A stretch of 64,000 bases of DNA. It comes from Rhodospirillaceae bacterium UBA1479. Lineage in GTDB: Bacteria > Pseudomonadota > Alphaproteobacteria > Rhodospirillales > Casp-alpha2. This document shows, piece by piece, positions 44,101 to 52,119 of the stretch; positions within the stretch are counted from its first letter, which is position 1, and the number at the start of each line of letters is the position of its first letter. The position numbers and the translations under genes were made by a program. The stretch lies in the NCBI GenBank assembly GCA_002325375.1, contig DCRZ01000009.1, forward strand, positions 282,156 to 346,155, in the 5' to 3' direction. The notes under the pieces are model-generated. The model was given only the letters and a program-made list of their open reading frames with translations. It did no database searches and was not told the origin of the DNA.

Positions 44101-44642
44101 GCCTCGTGGCGGCGGGAATGCAGGCCGGTGATGCCGGCGGCTTCTTCCAGTAGAAGGCGACGCTGCGCCGGCTTGGCGTTGATCACGGTGCCGATGCGGC
44201 CCTGGCTGACCAGGGCGGTCGAGCGCGCCCCCGTCGCCTGATCGGCGAACAGCAACTGCACGTCGCGGGCGCGGACTTCCTTACCGTTGATGCGGTAATT
44301 CGATCCCTTTTCGCGTTCGATGCGGCGGGTGACTTCCAATTCGTCCGCATCGTTGAACTGGGCCGGGGCCTTGCGTTCGGTATTATCGAGGGTCAGCGTC
44401 ACCTCGGCGATGTTGCGCGACGGCCGGTCTTGCGTTCCGGAGAAGATGACGTCTTCCATCTCCGTGCCGCGCATCTGCTTGGCCGAGGTCTCGCCCATCA
44501 CCCATTTCAAGGATTCGACCACGTTCGATTTGCCGCAGCCGTTCGGACCGACCACGCCCGTCAGGCCCGGTTCGATGAACAGCTCCGTGGGGTCAACGAA
44601 GGATTTGAACCCCAGAACGCGGATTTTCTTGAAATTAAGCAA
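41169..44642 (-). CDS. smc: Chromosome partition protein Smc
   Basis: A 1157-residue condensin ATPase. The N-terminal head has Walker A GPNGCGKSNVVESLKWVMGE near residue 32. Two long Ala/Glu/Arg coiled coils flank a hinge at roughly residues 500-650 (DALGAALGEDLSAPA ... GGLWRWDGFRV). The C-terminal head has LSGGEQALTALALLF and Walker B VLDEVDAPLDDANVDRF, then the ITHH motif. The start is a TTG at 44642 with GAGGCGAC just upstream. The high GC gives a very long antisense open frame that is not a gene. No scpA or scpB is in the window. Confidence 0.96.
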   Translation of the reverse strand: MLNFKKIRVLGFKSFVDPTELFIEPGLTGVVGPNGCGKSNVVESLKWVMGETSAKQMRGTEMEDVIFSGTQDRPSRNIAEVTLTLDNTERKAPAQFNDADELEVTRRIEREKGSNYRINGKEVRARDVQLLFADQATGARSTALVSQGRIGTVINAKPAQRRLLLEEAAGITGLHSRRHEAELRLKGAEANMERLDDILVTLDAQMNNLKKQARQATRYRNLSDHIRKAEATLFHILWSNAETARDTARAQLKEAEHAVTELTQRAAQATTRQAQAAEGLPELRQGEAQVAAELQRLTLAREGLDEEEARITQTMTETRGRLEQTARDREREQGLMTDAAEAIQRLAAEKQDIETAQTQEADDLTAAAEARAAADVAVAEMDREVDRDTNDLAAAEARRNALNQRLAELENRLNRLAQRAADAEAQKAELESRSADLVDLAQADATVETTRTAADTARETLTKTEAARAEADQASEQAAQAAREKATEQTALETEIRTLERVLATGPETDLPPMLDQISVDKGFEDALGAALGEDLSAPAMGDDDGAVIGWRALGPMATAPALPAGVRALSEVVKAPAALDRRLSQIGIVEDAAEGTRLQAGLAPGQRLVSRAGGLWRWDGFRVAEGAETAAAQRLAQRNRLNEVAAQAEAARETLDALRATAEAAKAKAEALRTQERDARQALNEADRAFNAARDRLAEVKDRAAAVQNKLAALAETQASIAADQEESGAQKAALETERSELPDLEAARTALADKRTALAEKRTHQMECRSRHDQLFQASEARKQRLLAVASESQMWVTRRSRSESQLGELAERATALQADLDALQQKPAEIAAKRDELLTAIQGAEARRNTAADHLAQAEATLAEADRDMRQAEHDLSFARETRVRAEGAVEQAEQGCRGLIERINDRLHVTPNKLAELAEVEDGKDLPELENAESRVDRLLRERDTMGPVNLRAEQEMTELSEQITGLETEKTDLLAAIDKLRQGINELNREGRARLLASFEEVNGHFQVLFQRLFGGGKAHLELVESDDPLEAGLEIFASPPGKRLQVLSLLSGGEQALTALALLFGVFQTNPAPICVLDEVDAPLDDANVDRFCSMLDEMAATGQTRFIVITHHRMTMARMHRLFGVTMQERGVSQLVSVDLQQAESFRESA

Positions 44643-44693
44643 GTCGCCTCGCCGATCCTGGTTGCCTGTTTGCGCCGATTTTTTCTGCGTTAT

Positions 44694-45311
44694 TTATTTC
44701 TTCAGGGCGCGTTCGATGATTTCCTCGAACACCTTGAAGTCCTGCGCGCCCGAAACCTTTTCCCCGGCGACGATGAAGAACGGCGTGGAATCGACGCCGT
44801 GCTCCTTGTTGCCCGCTTCGGCGGTCTTCTGGATGCCCTGCAAAAGGTCTTCGTTGCGCAGGCAGGAATCGACCTGGGACGGCGACATGCCGCCTTTCTT
44901 GGCCGTGGCCTGGATGGCGGTAAGGCCATCCGGCGCCTGTGCCCAGATCGCCTGATCGCGGAACAGGATGCTGAGCATGGCGAAATAGCGCACGGGGCCG
45001 GCGCAGCTGGCGACCATATGCGCGGCCAGGGCGCGCTGTCCTAAGGGAAAGTCGCGGAAGATCAGCTTCACCTTGCCCGTGTCGATGTACTTTTCCTTGA
45101 TCGCGGGCAGGGTCTTTTCATGGAATTCGCGGCAATGGGGGCAGCTCAGCGAGGCATACTCGATCATCGTCACCGGCGCGTCGGCCTTGCCGAGCACCTT
45201 TTCCGCCAACATGTCCTGAGCGCTCTGCGCCTGTGCCGAGCCCGCGAAGGGGCCGGAAAGGGCTAAAATCAGTGTCATTGCAAGCGCAAGACCTTGTGCT
45301 AATCGCAGCAA
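44694..45311 (-). CDS. DsbA-like secreted thiol oxidoreductase
   Basis: A ~205-residue thioredoxin-fold protein exported by an N-terminal signal (LALAMTLILALSGPFAGSAQA). The redox motif is CPHC in YASLSCPHCREFHEKTLP. A cis-Pro is in GVDSTPFFIVAGEK, and the helical insertion has further Cys (ASCAGP, SCLRNEDL). The start is probably TTG 45311, because AGGAGG (45317-45322) stands 5 bases before it; the frame opens earlier at GTG 45329, but that would put the ribosome site inside the gene. It lies between DUF721 and smc, an arrangement often seen in Rhodospirillales-type genomes. Confidence 0.88.
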   Translation of the reverse strand: MLRLAQGLALAMTLILALSGPFAGSAQAQSAQDMLAEKVLGKADAPVTMIEYASLSCPHCREFHEKTLPAIKEKYIDTGKVKLIFRDFPLGQRALAAHMVASCAGPVRYFAMLSILFRDQAIWAQAPDGLTAIQATAKKGGMSPSQVDSCLRNEDLLQGIQKTAEAGNKEHGVDSTPFFIVAGEKVSGAQDFKVFEEIIERALKK

Positions 45312-45413
45312 ATTAACCTCCTGATACACAAGATGTTGATGACTATAGAATCGGCCCCGAGACGGAGTCGACTCCTTTTGCTAAATCGTTGATATGGGCC
45401 GCCGATCCGCAAT

Positions 45414-45932
45414 TTATCCACCGTCCCCACGGCGCCGCCGGACAGCCTGTCCCAGTCCTTCGAGGGCGCGGCGCAGGTCCGGGTCTGTCACGGCCTTCAG
45501 GTCGCGCTCCAGGGCCGCCCGTTCGGCCGGGCTCAGCGTTCGGGGCGGGGTCGGGGTGGTGTCCTCGCGCGGCGGCAAGGGGCGCTGGAAAATGTGGATG
45601 CCTCTGACGGCGCCATAGCCGAAATAGGTGTTCACCTTTTCCACGATCAGGGGTTCCAGGTGCTGGACTTCGGTCGCCACGGCGGAATTGCCGGCTTGCA
45701 GATGCAAAAGCCCGCCCGTGCGCTGTCCGCGGGGAAAGATGATGCGGTCGGGCAGGGTGTGACGGGCCAGAAGTTCACCGGCGATTTCCGGCCAATGGCG
45801 CAGGATATCCCCCTGGGCGAAGCCCCGCTTGCCATAGGCGGCGGCGGTCACCTTGCTAAGCGCTTGGCCGACGGCGCGGACACCGCCTTTGCGGCGGCGG
45901 GGCGGCTTGGTCGCTTCGTCGTCCTGGGCCAT
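45414..45932 (-). CDS. DUF721 (DciA-like) protein
   Basis: A 172-residue basic protein. The DUF721 core is RHWPEIAGELLARHTLPDRI followed by LHLQAGNSAVATEVQHLEPLIVEKVN. DciA proteins load the replicative helicase in bacteria lacking DnaC; this member has the alphaproteobacterial layout with a Lys/Arg-rich N terminus. ATG 45932 follows GAAAGGAACACC. The frame opens upstream to 46106 through sequence that overlaps mutY and is not conserved in type. It is divergent from mutY and first in the minus-strand block DUF721-dsbA-smc. Confidence 0.82.
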   Translation of the reverse strand: MAQDDEATKPPRRRKGGVRAVGQALSKVTAAAYGKRGFAQGDILRHWPEIAGELLARHTLPDRIIFPRGQRTGGLLHLQAGNSAVATEVQHLEPLIVEKVNTYFGYGAVRGIHIFQRPLPPREDTTPTPPRTLSPAERAALERDLKAVTDPDLRRALEGLGQAVRRRRGDGG

Positions 45933-46086
45933 GGTGTTCCTTTCGGGCCGTCGCCGCCCTTTTCCGCGTCCCGGCGGCGTGGCATTAACGGGGGATGCAT
46001 TTAAGAGTGCCGACCCAGGGCCCCGCAAGGGCCTGCCGGTGGAAGCCGGGGGATAACACGGATATTGCCGGAACCGGGAGCCTGTC

Positions 46087-47142
46087 ATGAGCCTTTCGTC
46101 CGCCAATGATGCCCTGACCGGGGCGTTGCTGGGCTGGTATGACCGCCACCGGCGGATATTGCCGTGGCGGGCACCCGCGGGACGGCGTGCGGACCCTTAC
46201 CACGTCTGGCTGTCCGAGATCATGTTGCAGCAGACCACCGTGGCGACCGTAAAAAGCTATTTTGACGACTTTGTGGCGCGCTGGCCCCGGGTGGAGGATT
46301 TGGCTGCGGCGGACCTGGACGATGTCCTGCACGCCTGGCAGGGGCTGGGATATTACGCGCGCGCGCGCAACCTGCACAAATGCGCGCAGGCCGTCGCCGG
46401 GGACCACGGCGGCCGGTTTCCCGATACGGAAGCAGGGCTGTTGTCCCTGCCCGGCATCGGCCCCTATACGGCGGCGGCCATCGCGGCCATTGCCTTCGAC
46501 GTGCCGGCGTCGCCGGTGGACGGCAACATCGAACGGGTCACCGCACGTCTGCGCCGCATCACCGAGCCGCTGCCCGGCGGGAAAACGGCGATTCAGGCGG
46601 CAGCGCGGGACCTGACCCCCAGCCGGCGGCCCGGCGATTTCGCCCAGGCGATGATGGATCTGGGGGCCATGGTCTGCACGCCGCGGGCACCGAAATGCGA
46701 TCTCTGCCCCTGGCACGATCCATGCGCCGCGCGGGCCGCGGGCAATGCGGCGGACCTGCCCGCCCGCGCGCCGAAAAAGGCTAAGCCGACGCGCCACGGT
46801 GTCGTGTTCTGGATCAAGGATGCGAAGGGCCGGGTGTTGCTGCGCCGACGGGCGGAAAGGGGACTTCTGGGCGGCATGATGGAAGTGCCCTCGACGGATT
46901 GGCGGGATGATCCCTGGGATAAGGACGAGGCGGCGGGCCATGCTCCGCTTGCGGCGGCATCCTGGGAAGGGGCCGGCGAGGTCCGTCATACCTTCACCCA
47001 CTTCCATCTGCGCCTCACGGTGGTTTGCGGAACCGTGACGGGCGGCGATGGCGCCGAGGGCACCTGGGTTCATCCCCGCGATTTCGGCGACCATGCCCTG
47101 CCGACCCTGATGAAGAAGGTGGCGAAGGCTGCGCTCGGCTAA
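46087..47142 (+). CDS. mutY: Adenine DNA glycosylase MutY
   Basis: A 351-residue base-excision enzyme removing A opposite 8-oxo-G. The N-terminal part has LPWR and the catalytic Glu in SEIMLQQT. The HhH motif is LPGIGPYTAAAIAAIAF, and the catalytic Asp is in VDGNIERV. The iron-sulfur cluster loop C-x6-C-x2-C-x5-C is intact (CTPRAPKCDLC...). The C-terminal NUDIX-like domain, which recognises 8-oxo-G, spans about residues 235-350. It is divergent from DUF721, and its TAA overlaps the stop of the convergent GNAT gene (CTAA). Confidence 0.95.
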   Translation: MSLSSANDALTGALLGWYDRHRRILPWRAPAGRRADPYHVWLSEIMLQQTTVATVKSYFDDFVARWPRVEDLAAADLDDVLHAWQGLGYYARARNLHKCAQAVAGDHGGRFPDTEAGLLSLPGIGPYTAAAIAAIAFDVPASPVDGNIERVTARLRRITEPLPGGKTAIQAAARDLTPSRRPGDFAQAMMDLGAMVCTPRAPKCDLCPWHDPCAARAAGNAADLPARAPKKAKPTRHGVVFWIKDAKGRVLLRRRAERGLLGGMMEVPSTDWRDDPWDKDEAAGHAPLAAASWEGAGEVRHTFTHFHLRLTVVCGTVTGGDGAEGTWVHPRDFGDHALPTLMKKVAKAALG

Positions 47143-47597
47143 TTGAGTTCCAGGGTCAGGTAGACGCTGTGGGGATCGAAGGTGTATCCGCCGAAGGGGC
47201 CCGTGTCCGTGAACCCGGCATTACGGTAGAGCGCCTGCGCGGCGGCGAATGGGCCCGTGCCGCCCGTTTCCAGGCTAAGCCGCCGATATCCCCGATGCCG
47301 GGCCTCGGTCAGGATGTGGGTCAGCATGGCGCGGCCATAGCCCTGGCCCCGGAACCGCGCCAGGGTATGCATGGATTTGATCTCGCCGTGGCGCGGGTCG
47401 AGTTCCTTGAGTGCGCCGCAGCCGATGATTTCCGCGCCGTCCCACATGGACCAGAACGTGACATCGGGTGCGGTCAGGCCGCCGAGGTCGAGGGCATAAA
47501 CGCTTCCGGCCGGCGTCTGGCTGACCATCTGGTCAAGGTGTGCCCGGATCACGCCGCGCACCGCATCGCCCGTCAGGTCGTCCTCGCGGATGTCCAT
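47139..47597 (-). CDS. GNAT family N-acetyltransferase
   Basis: A 152-residue acetyltransferase of the PF00583 type. The acetyl-CoA loop is in RFRGQGYGRAMLTHILTEAR (R-G-Q-G-Y-G), and the end FAAAQALYRNAGFTDTGPFGGY is typical of YsnE/YafP-like GNATs. The strand before the loop reads GEIKSMHT. Substrate unknown. It converges on mutY with a 4-base overlap and may be co-transcribed after apt, which ends 19 bases before its start codon region. Confidence 0.86.
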   Translation of the reverse strand: MDIREDDLTGDAVRGVIRAHLDQMVSQTPAGSVYALDLGGLTAPDVTFWSMWDGAEIIGCGALKELDPRHGEIKSMHTLARFRGQGYGRAMLTHILTEARHRGYRRLSLETGGTGPFAAAQALYRNAGFTDTGPFGGYTFDPHSVYLTLELN

Positions 47598-47616
47598 CGG
47601 GTCGCCTGCCGACGGG

Positions 47617-48132
47617 TCAGTCGTCGTAGGCCATCAACGCGCTGAACGGCACGTCCAGCTTGTCGCGGCCCTTCAGGAACGTCAGTTCGATCAGGCAGGT
47701 CGCGCCCACGACCTCGGCCCCCGCACCGCGCAGCAGGTCGATCGACGCGGCCATGGTGCCGCCGGTCGCCAGCAGGTCGTCCATGACCACCACGCGCTGA
47801 CCCGGTTCGATGGCGTCCTTCTGGATTTCGAGGGTGTCGGTGCCGTATTCCAGGGAATATTCATGGGCGATGGTCTCGCCGGGCAGCTTGCCCTTCTTGC
47901 GCACCATGATGAAGCCGCAGCCCAGCCTGGAGGCCAGGGGGGCAGCCGTCAGGAAGCCGCGCGATTCGATGCCGACGAGAAGGTCCGGGCGAAATCCGGA
48001 GACGATCTTGGCCAGGCGGCCCAGGGCCACCTGCCAGGCGTCGGGATGCCGCAGCAGGGTTGAAATGTCGTAAAACAAAATGCCGGGAATGGGAAAATCG
48101 GGAATCCCCCGGATGTGGTCTTTCAGGTCCAT
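47617..48132 (-). CDS. apt: Adenine phosphoribosyltransferase
   Basis: A 171-residue salvage enzyme making AMP from adenine and PRPP. The family start MDLKDHIRGIPDFPIPGILF, the flexible-loop RKKGKLPGETIAHEYSLEYG and the PRPP loop VVVMDDLLATGGTM are all present. ATG 48132 follows GGGGGGACAC. The open frame extends over 440 codons further upstream, antisense to the aminotransferase gene, which is an artefact of GC bias. It is divergent from the aminotransferase with a 114-base gap. Confidence 0.96.
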   Translation of the reverse strand: MDLKDHIRGIPDFPIPGILFYDISTLLRHPDAWQVALGRLAKIVSGFRPDLLVGIESRGFLTAAPLASRLGCGFIMVRKKGKLPGETIAHEYSLEYGTDTLEIQKDAIEPGQRVVVMDDLLATGGTMAASIDLLRGAGAEVVGATCLIELTFLKGRDKLDVPFSALMAYDD

Positions 48133-48246
48133 GTGTCCCCCCTGGGAAAAATCAATTTGTGTGAATGGTCGGCGCATCCTATTGGATTGACGCGCGACCA
48201 TGCAATCGCGTCCTATGGTCGGGTAGATTGTGGATCGGATTGCCTG

Positions 48247-49584
48247 ATGACCAACGTCTTCTACCGTGAACTTAAATCCGACATGCCGGTTGCCGTGAAA
48301 GGCGACGGCATCTACCTGATTGACGACGCCGGCAAGCGTTACCTGGATGCCTCCGGCGGGGCCGCCGTGTCCTGCCTGGGCCATAGCGATGCGGACGTCA
48401 TCCAGGCGATCAAGGATCAGGTCGACAAGGTCGCCTTCGCCCATACGGGCTTCTTCACCACCCAACCGGCGGAGGATCTGGCCGAATTCCTGGTCGGCGC
48501 GGCGCCGGACGGCATTTCGATGGTCTATTTCCTGTCCGGTGGGTCCGAGGCGGTGGAGGCGGCGCTCAAGATGGCGCGCCAGTATTTCCTGGAAACGGGG
48601 CAGCCCGAGCGCACGAAGTTCATCGCCCGGCGGCAGAGCTATCACGGCAATACCCTGGGCGCATTGTCCGTCGGGGGCAATCTGTGGCGGCGCGAGCCCT
48701 ATAAAGAGATGCTGATGCCGGCGTCCCACATCGCGCCCTGCTATCCCTACCGTGACATGCGTGACGGCGAGGGCGAAGAAGAATACGGCCTGCGCGTCGC
48801 CGACGAGTTGGAAGCGGAAATCCTGCGCCTGGGCCCGCGCAACATCGCGGCCTTCATCGCCGAGACCGTGGGCGGGGCGACGGCGGGGGTGCTGGCCCCC
48901 GTGCCGGGATATTTCAAGCGCATCCGCGAAATCTGCGACAAGTACGGCGTGCTGATGATCCTGGACGAGGTGATGTGCGGCATGGGCCGCACGGGCACCC
49001 TGTTCGCCTGCGAACAGGATGGCGTGGCGCCGGACATTATCTGCATCGCCAAGGGCCTGGGGGCGGGCTATCAGCCGATCGGCGCGACCCTGGTATCCGG
49101 TGACGTCTACCGTGCGTTCAAGGACGGCTCGGGCGCCTTTCAGCACGGTCATACCTACATGGGCCATCCCATGGCTTGTGCTGCGGCCCTGGCGGTTCAG
49201 CGCAAGGTGCGGGACGCCAACCTGCTGGACAATGTGAATGCCATGGGGGCGGTCCTGGTCGATCGGCTGCACGACCGCCTGGGCAACCATCCCCATGTCG
49301 GCGACATCCGGGGGCGCGGACTGTTCCAGGGGATTGAGCTGGTCGCCGACCGGGCGACCAAGGAAACCCTCGACCCGACTCTGAAAATCCACGCCCGGGT
49401 GAAGAAGGCGGCGTTCCAGCGCGGGCTGATCTGCTATCCCGCCGGTGGCACCGCCGACGGCGTGCGCGGCGACCATATCCTGCTGGCCCCGCCGTTCATC
49501 ATTGATGAGACCGAGATCAAGGATCTGGTCAGACTATTGGGCGACGCCATTGACGCAACGCTGAAAGATGTCGCCGTTCTTTAA
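48247..49584 (+). CDS. Class-III PLP aminotransferase
   Basis: A 445-residue fold-type I aminotransferase of the omega/GABA group. YLDASGGAAVSCLGHS opens the domain, FLSGGSEAVEAALKMARQYF holds the PLP phosphate loop, MILDEVMCGMGRTG has the cofactor-binding Asp, and AKGLGAGYQPIGA has the Schiff-base Lys. Members transfer amino groups between omega-amino or other amines and pyruvate or 2-oxoglutarate. It stands 26 bases before the first TAXI receptor gene, so a link to the imported solute is possible. Exact donor and acceptor are not readable. Confidence 0.9.
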   Translation: MTNVFYRELKSDMPVAVKGDGIYLIDDAGKRYLDASGGAAVSCLGHSDADVIQAIKDQVDKVAFAHTGFFTTQPAEDLAEFLVGAAPDGISMVYFLSGGSEAVEAALKMARQYFLETGQPERTKFIARRQSYHGNTLGALSVGGNLWRREPYKEMLMPASHIAPCYPYRDMRDGEGEEEYGLRVADELEAEILRLGPRNIAAFIAETVGGATAGVLAPVPGYFKRIREICDKYGVLMILDEVMCGMGRTGTLFACEQDGVAPDIICIAKGLGAGYQPIGATLVSGDVYRAFKDGSGAFQHGHTYMGHPMACAAALAVQRKVRDANLLDNVNAMGAVLVDRLHDRLGNHPHVGDIRGRGLFQGIELVADRATKETLDPTLKIHARVKKAAFQRGLICYPAGGTADGVRGDHILLAPPFIIDETEIKDLVRLLGDAIDATLKDVAVL

Positions 49585-49610
49585 ACCTCAAGGGTGAACG
49601 GAGGTACTGA

Positions 49611-50648
49611 GTGGCAGTGCAACCCACGAAGCCTGGTTCGGTTTTATCGTTGTCTTGGCGCTTGGTGGTCGAGTCTCGCGCGCGAACGGTGAGTGTTGGA
49701 ATTTCAACCGTGTGGGTGTTCGTGATCTTGGCGGCACTACTGGTTTCCCATGCCTCGGCGAAGACGCTCACCATCGGTACGGGAAGCCGCGGCGGTGTTT
49801 ATGTCGCGTTGGGATATGGAATTTGCGATGCGGTGGAAAAGTCTTTCCGCGAAATTTCCTGCAATGTGGTCAGAACAAAAGGTTCCATCGACAATCTGAT
49901 CGGGATCGCCAAAGGTGAATTCGACTTGGGGGTCGTCCAATCGGATATTCAATATCACGCGGTTACCGGGACGGGGACATTCAAGAATATTGGTGCTCTG
50001 CCGACGGTGAGGTCGCTTTTTTCGGCCCATCCCGAAAGCCTGGCCGTAATGACGAAAAAAGATTCCGGTATTGAAGGGTTGGCCGATTTGCCCGGGCAGC
50101 GTGTGGATATCGGCAAGGTGATGTCAGGCACCAATGCGACCATGCGTCTGCTGTTTGAGGCGATGGGCGTTCCCTTAACCGCGTTCAGGGACATCGCGAC
50201 ACTGGATGTGAAGGATCAGTATGACGCCATCTGCGGGCGGGACGTCACGATAACGGCTTACCTCGCTGGCCACCCTAACGCCAATATAAAGAAGCTGGTT
50301 CAGTTATGTGACGTCACATTTGTCGGCGTCGCCGGTTCGGTCGTCGATCAGTTGATCGCGTCAAATCCGTATTACGTCAAAACACACATTCCAAAAACGG
50401 CATACGATGGCATGGACCGAGATGTTCCGACCATCGGTCTTCTTGCGACCGTAATGACCTCGGACAAACTCGATTTCGTGATCGCCTATGCGCTGACTAA
50501 AGCTGTGTTCGAAAACTTGGAACACGTTCGATCGAAACACCTGTCGCTTCGCAGCCTCGACCCTTTGGTTATGGCGCGAAACGGAATGACCGCGCGGCGC
50601 CATTCCGGCGCAGAAAAGTATTTGAATGAGGCCGGTCTGTTGCCGTGA
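49611..50648 (+). CDS. TAXI-type TRAP solute-binding protein 1 (atypical)
   Basis: A 345-residue periplasmic receptor. The start TIGTGSRGGVYVALGYGICDAVEK matches the TAXI family, as do FDLGVVQSDIQYHAVTG and RSLFSAHPESLAVMTKKDSGI. The signal helix (VWVFVILAALLVSHASA) is preceded by an unusually long ~30-residue N extension. The start is a GTG with GGAGG 9 bases upstream. Compared with the other two receptors here it has lower GC, a more divergent sequence and lacks the GGMYKGN-like block (reads KTAYDGMDRD). It follows the aminotransferase by 26 bases and may be co-transcribed with it. Confidence 0.88.
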   Translation: MAVQPTKPGSVLSLSWRLVVESRARTVSVGISTVWVFVILAALLVSHASAKTLTIGTGSRGGVYVALGYGICDAVEKSFREISCNVVRTKGSIDNLIGIAKGEFDLGVVQSDIQYHAVTGTGTFKNIGALPTVRSLFSAHPESLAVMTKKDSGIEGLADLPGQRVDIGKVMSGTNATMRLLFEAMGVPLTAFRDIATLDVKDQYDAICGRDVTITAYLAGHPNANIKKLVQLCDVTFVGVAGSVVDQLIASNPYYVKTHIPKTAYDGMDRDVPTIGLLATVMTSDKLDFVIAYALTKAVFENLEHVRSKHLSLRSLDPLVMARNGMTARRHSGAEKYLNEAGLLP

Positions 50649-51128
50649 CGGTAGTTTTCGATCGTCGCTAAGTGTCCGAATCAAAGACAGCATAAGACAA
50701 GGTTAATCTTCGCCGTTGGCCTTTCCCGGCGATGTGTTACACTTCGCGGCAACGACATGGATCAGGGAATCACATGGCATTTTCAGGGGGCAGTCTGAAT
50801 AAGACGCCAACGGTGAAAGTTTGTGCACCGGTGCCGGTAGTCGGCCCTGTTCCTTGGTATACCAAGTCTTTCGCTGGCTCTGCCCGGCGGGAATCTATCC
50901 ATTCACTCAGCGAAATTCGGTCCCGCGGGACAGCTTCGGGGCTGCGGCTCCAGGTTCTTGCGCGCCGATACGCCGGGCTTGCTCCCGGCGGATCACCCGG
51001 ACGTCCGCATCGGCCCCGTATTGGGGTGAACGCGGATCCTGGGACTCCCCAAGCCGAACGGCGCGGCTTGTGCCGTGTCTCGGCGTTCATTCATTACCCA
51101 ACCCGATAAAATCCAAGGAGGAATGGAA
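50649..51128. promoter_or_regulatory. 480-base intergenic region upstream of TAXI receptor 2
   Basis: No protein I can support; the open frames on both strands here have no recognisable sequence. A weak promoter candidate is TTGGCC (50716-50721) with TACACT (50738-50743), spacing 16. Downstream is a perfect palindrome at 50853-50866. The rest looks like a long leader. Confidence 0.35.
50853..50866. promoter_or_regulatory. Perfect 14-base palindrome, GntR/FadR-like operator candidate
   Basis: CTTGGTATACCAAG is fully self-complementary. Its centre, GGTATACC, fits the GT-N-AC operator style of FadR-subfamily GntR repressors, which often control TRAP transport operons. It lies ~263 bases before the TAXI receptor 2 start. 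No such regulator gene is in the window. Confidence 0.4.
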
Positions 51129-52106
51129 ATGTTCCTGAGAAAAACTTTGGCCGCGACCGTCGCTGTCGCCGCGATGGCGGCGACCTTCGGCGGCGCCCAG
51201 GCAGCAGACGAGAAATTCATCACCATCGGCACCGGCGGGCAGACCGGCGTGTACTTCGTCGTCGGTCAGTCGATCTGCAAACTGGTCAACCGCAACACAT
51301 CGAAGCACGGCATCAAATGCACGGCGCCGTCGACCGGTGGTTCCATCGCCAACATCAACGCCATCAAGGCCGGCAACCAGGACATGGGCGTGGCCCAGTC
51401 GGATTGGCAGTACCACGCCTATAACGGCACGTCGAAGTTCAAGGACGACGGCGCCTACAAGGATCTGCGGTCGGTGTTCTCGGTGCACGGTGAGCCGTTC
51501 ACCGTGGTCGCCCGCAAGGATTCCGGCGTCACCACGTTTGACGAACTGAAGGGCAAGCGCGTCAATGTCGGCAACCCCGGTTCCGGGCAGCGGGCGACCA
51601 TGAGCGTCGTGCTCGAAGCTCTCGGTTGGGACGAGTCCGCGTTTTCCCTGGCATCCGAATTGAAGTCCTCGGAACAGGCGGCGGCCCTGGGTGATAACAA
51701 GGTCGACGCTATCGTGTTCACGGCTGGTCATCCGAACGGCTCGATCCAGGAAGCGACGACCACGACCGACGCGCTCTTGATCCCCGTGGTCGGCCCGGCC
51801 ATCGACAAGCTGGTTGCCGACAACCCCTACTACGCGCATGCCACCGTTCCGGGCGGCATGTACAAGGGAAACGCGAACGACACCAAGACCTTCGGCGTGA
51901 AGGCGACCTTCGTGTCTTCGGCCAAGGTGCCGGACGACGTGGTCTATCAGGTCGTCAAGGCCGTGTTCGACAACTTCGGGCGTTTCAAGAAGCTGCACCC
52001 GGCCTTCGAACACCTGAAGGAAACGGACATGATCGCCGCCGGCAACTCGGCCCCGCTGCATAGCGGCGCGGCCAAGTACTACAAGGAAAAAGGCTGGTTG
52101 AAGTAA
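51129..52106 (+). CDS. TAXI-type TRAP solute-binding protein 2 (canonical partner of the permease)
   Basis: A 325-residue periplasmic receptor with a clear Sec signal (MFLRKTLAATVAVAAMAATF...AQA). Family blocks are ITIGTGGQTGVYFVVGQSIC, INAIKAGNQDMGVAQSDWQY, RSVFSVHGEPFTVVARKDSG, RVNVGNPGSGQRATM and GGMYKGNANDTKTFGVKA. ATG 51129 is preferred over ATG 51123 because AAGGAGG (51115-51121) gives a 7-base spacing. It is the nearest receptor to the permease (142 bases), with a hairpin between them that probably keeps receptor mRNA in excess. Ligand unknown; studied TAXI receptors bind acidic amino acids or 2-oxoglutarate. Confidence 0.94.
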   Translation: MFLRKTLAATVAVAAMAATFGGAQAADEKFITIGTGGQTGVYFVVGQSICKLVNRNTSKHGIKCTAPSTGGSIANINAIKAGNQDMGVAQSDWQYHAYNGTSKFKDDGAYKDLRSVFSVHGEPFTVVARKDSGVTTFDELKGKRVNVGNPGSGQRATMSVVLEALGWDESAFSLASELKSSEQAAALGDNKVDAIVFTAGHPNGSIQEATTTTDALLIPVVGPAIDKLVADNPYYAHATVPGGMYKGNANDTKTFGVKATFVSSAKVPDDVVYQVVKAVFDNFGRFKKLHPAFEHLKETDMIAAGNSAPLHSGAAKYYKEKGWLK

Positions 52107-52119
52107 TCAGCGAAGGCTC

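Noticed and set aside
41568..44153. An 861-codon open frame on the plus strand antisense to smc
   Set aside because: Gly/Leu/Gln-rich sequence without any family resemblance, exactly what high GC coiled-coil genes give on the complement. smc on the minus strand has full Walker A, hinge and signature motifs.
48133..49476. Continuation of the apt reading frame for 448 codons upstream
   Set aside because: Antisense to the well-supported aminotransferase gene; the apt family start and ribosome site are at 48132.
50732..51109. Plus-strand 125-codon and minus-strand 106-codon frames between TAXI receptors 1 and 2
   Set aside because: No recognisable domain, no convincing ribosome site, and mutually overlapping on both strands; better read as regulatory or leader DNA.
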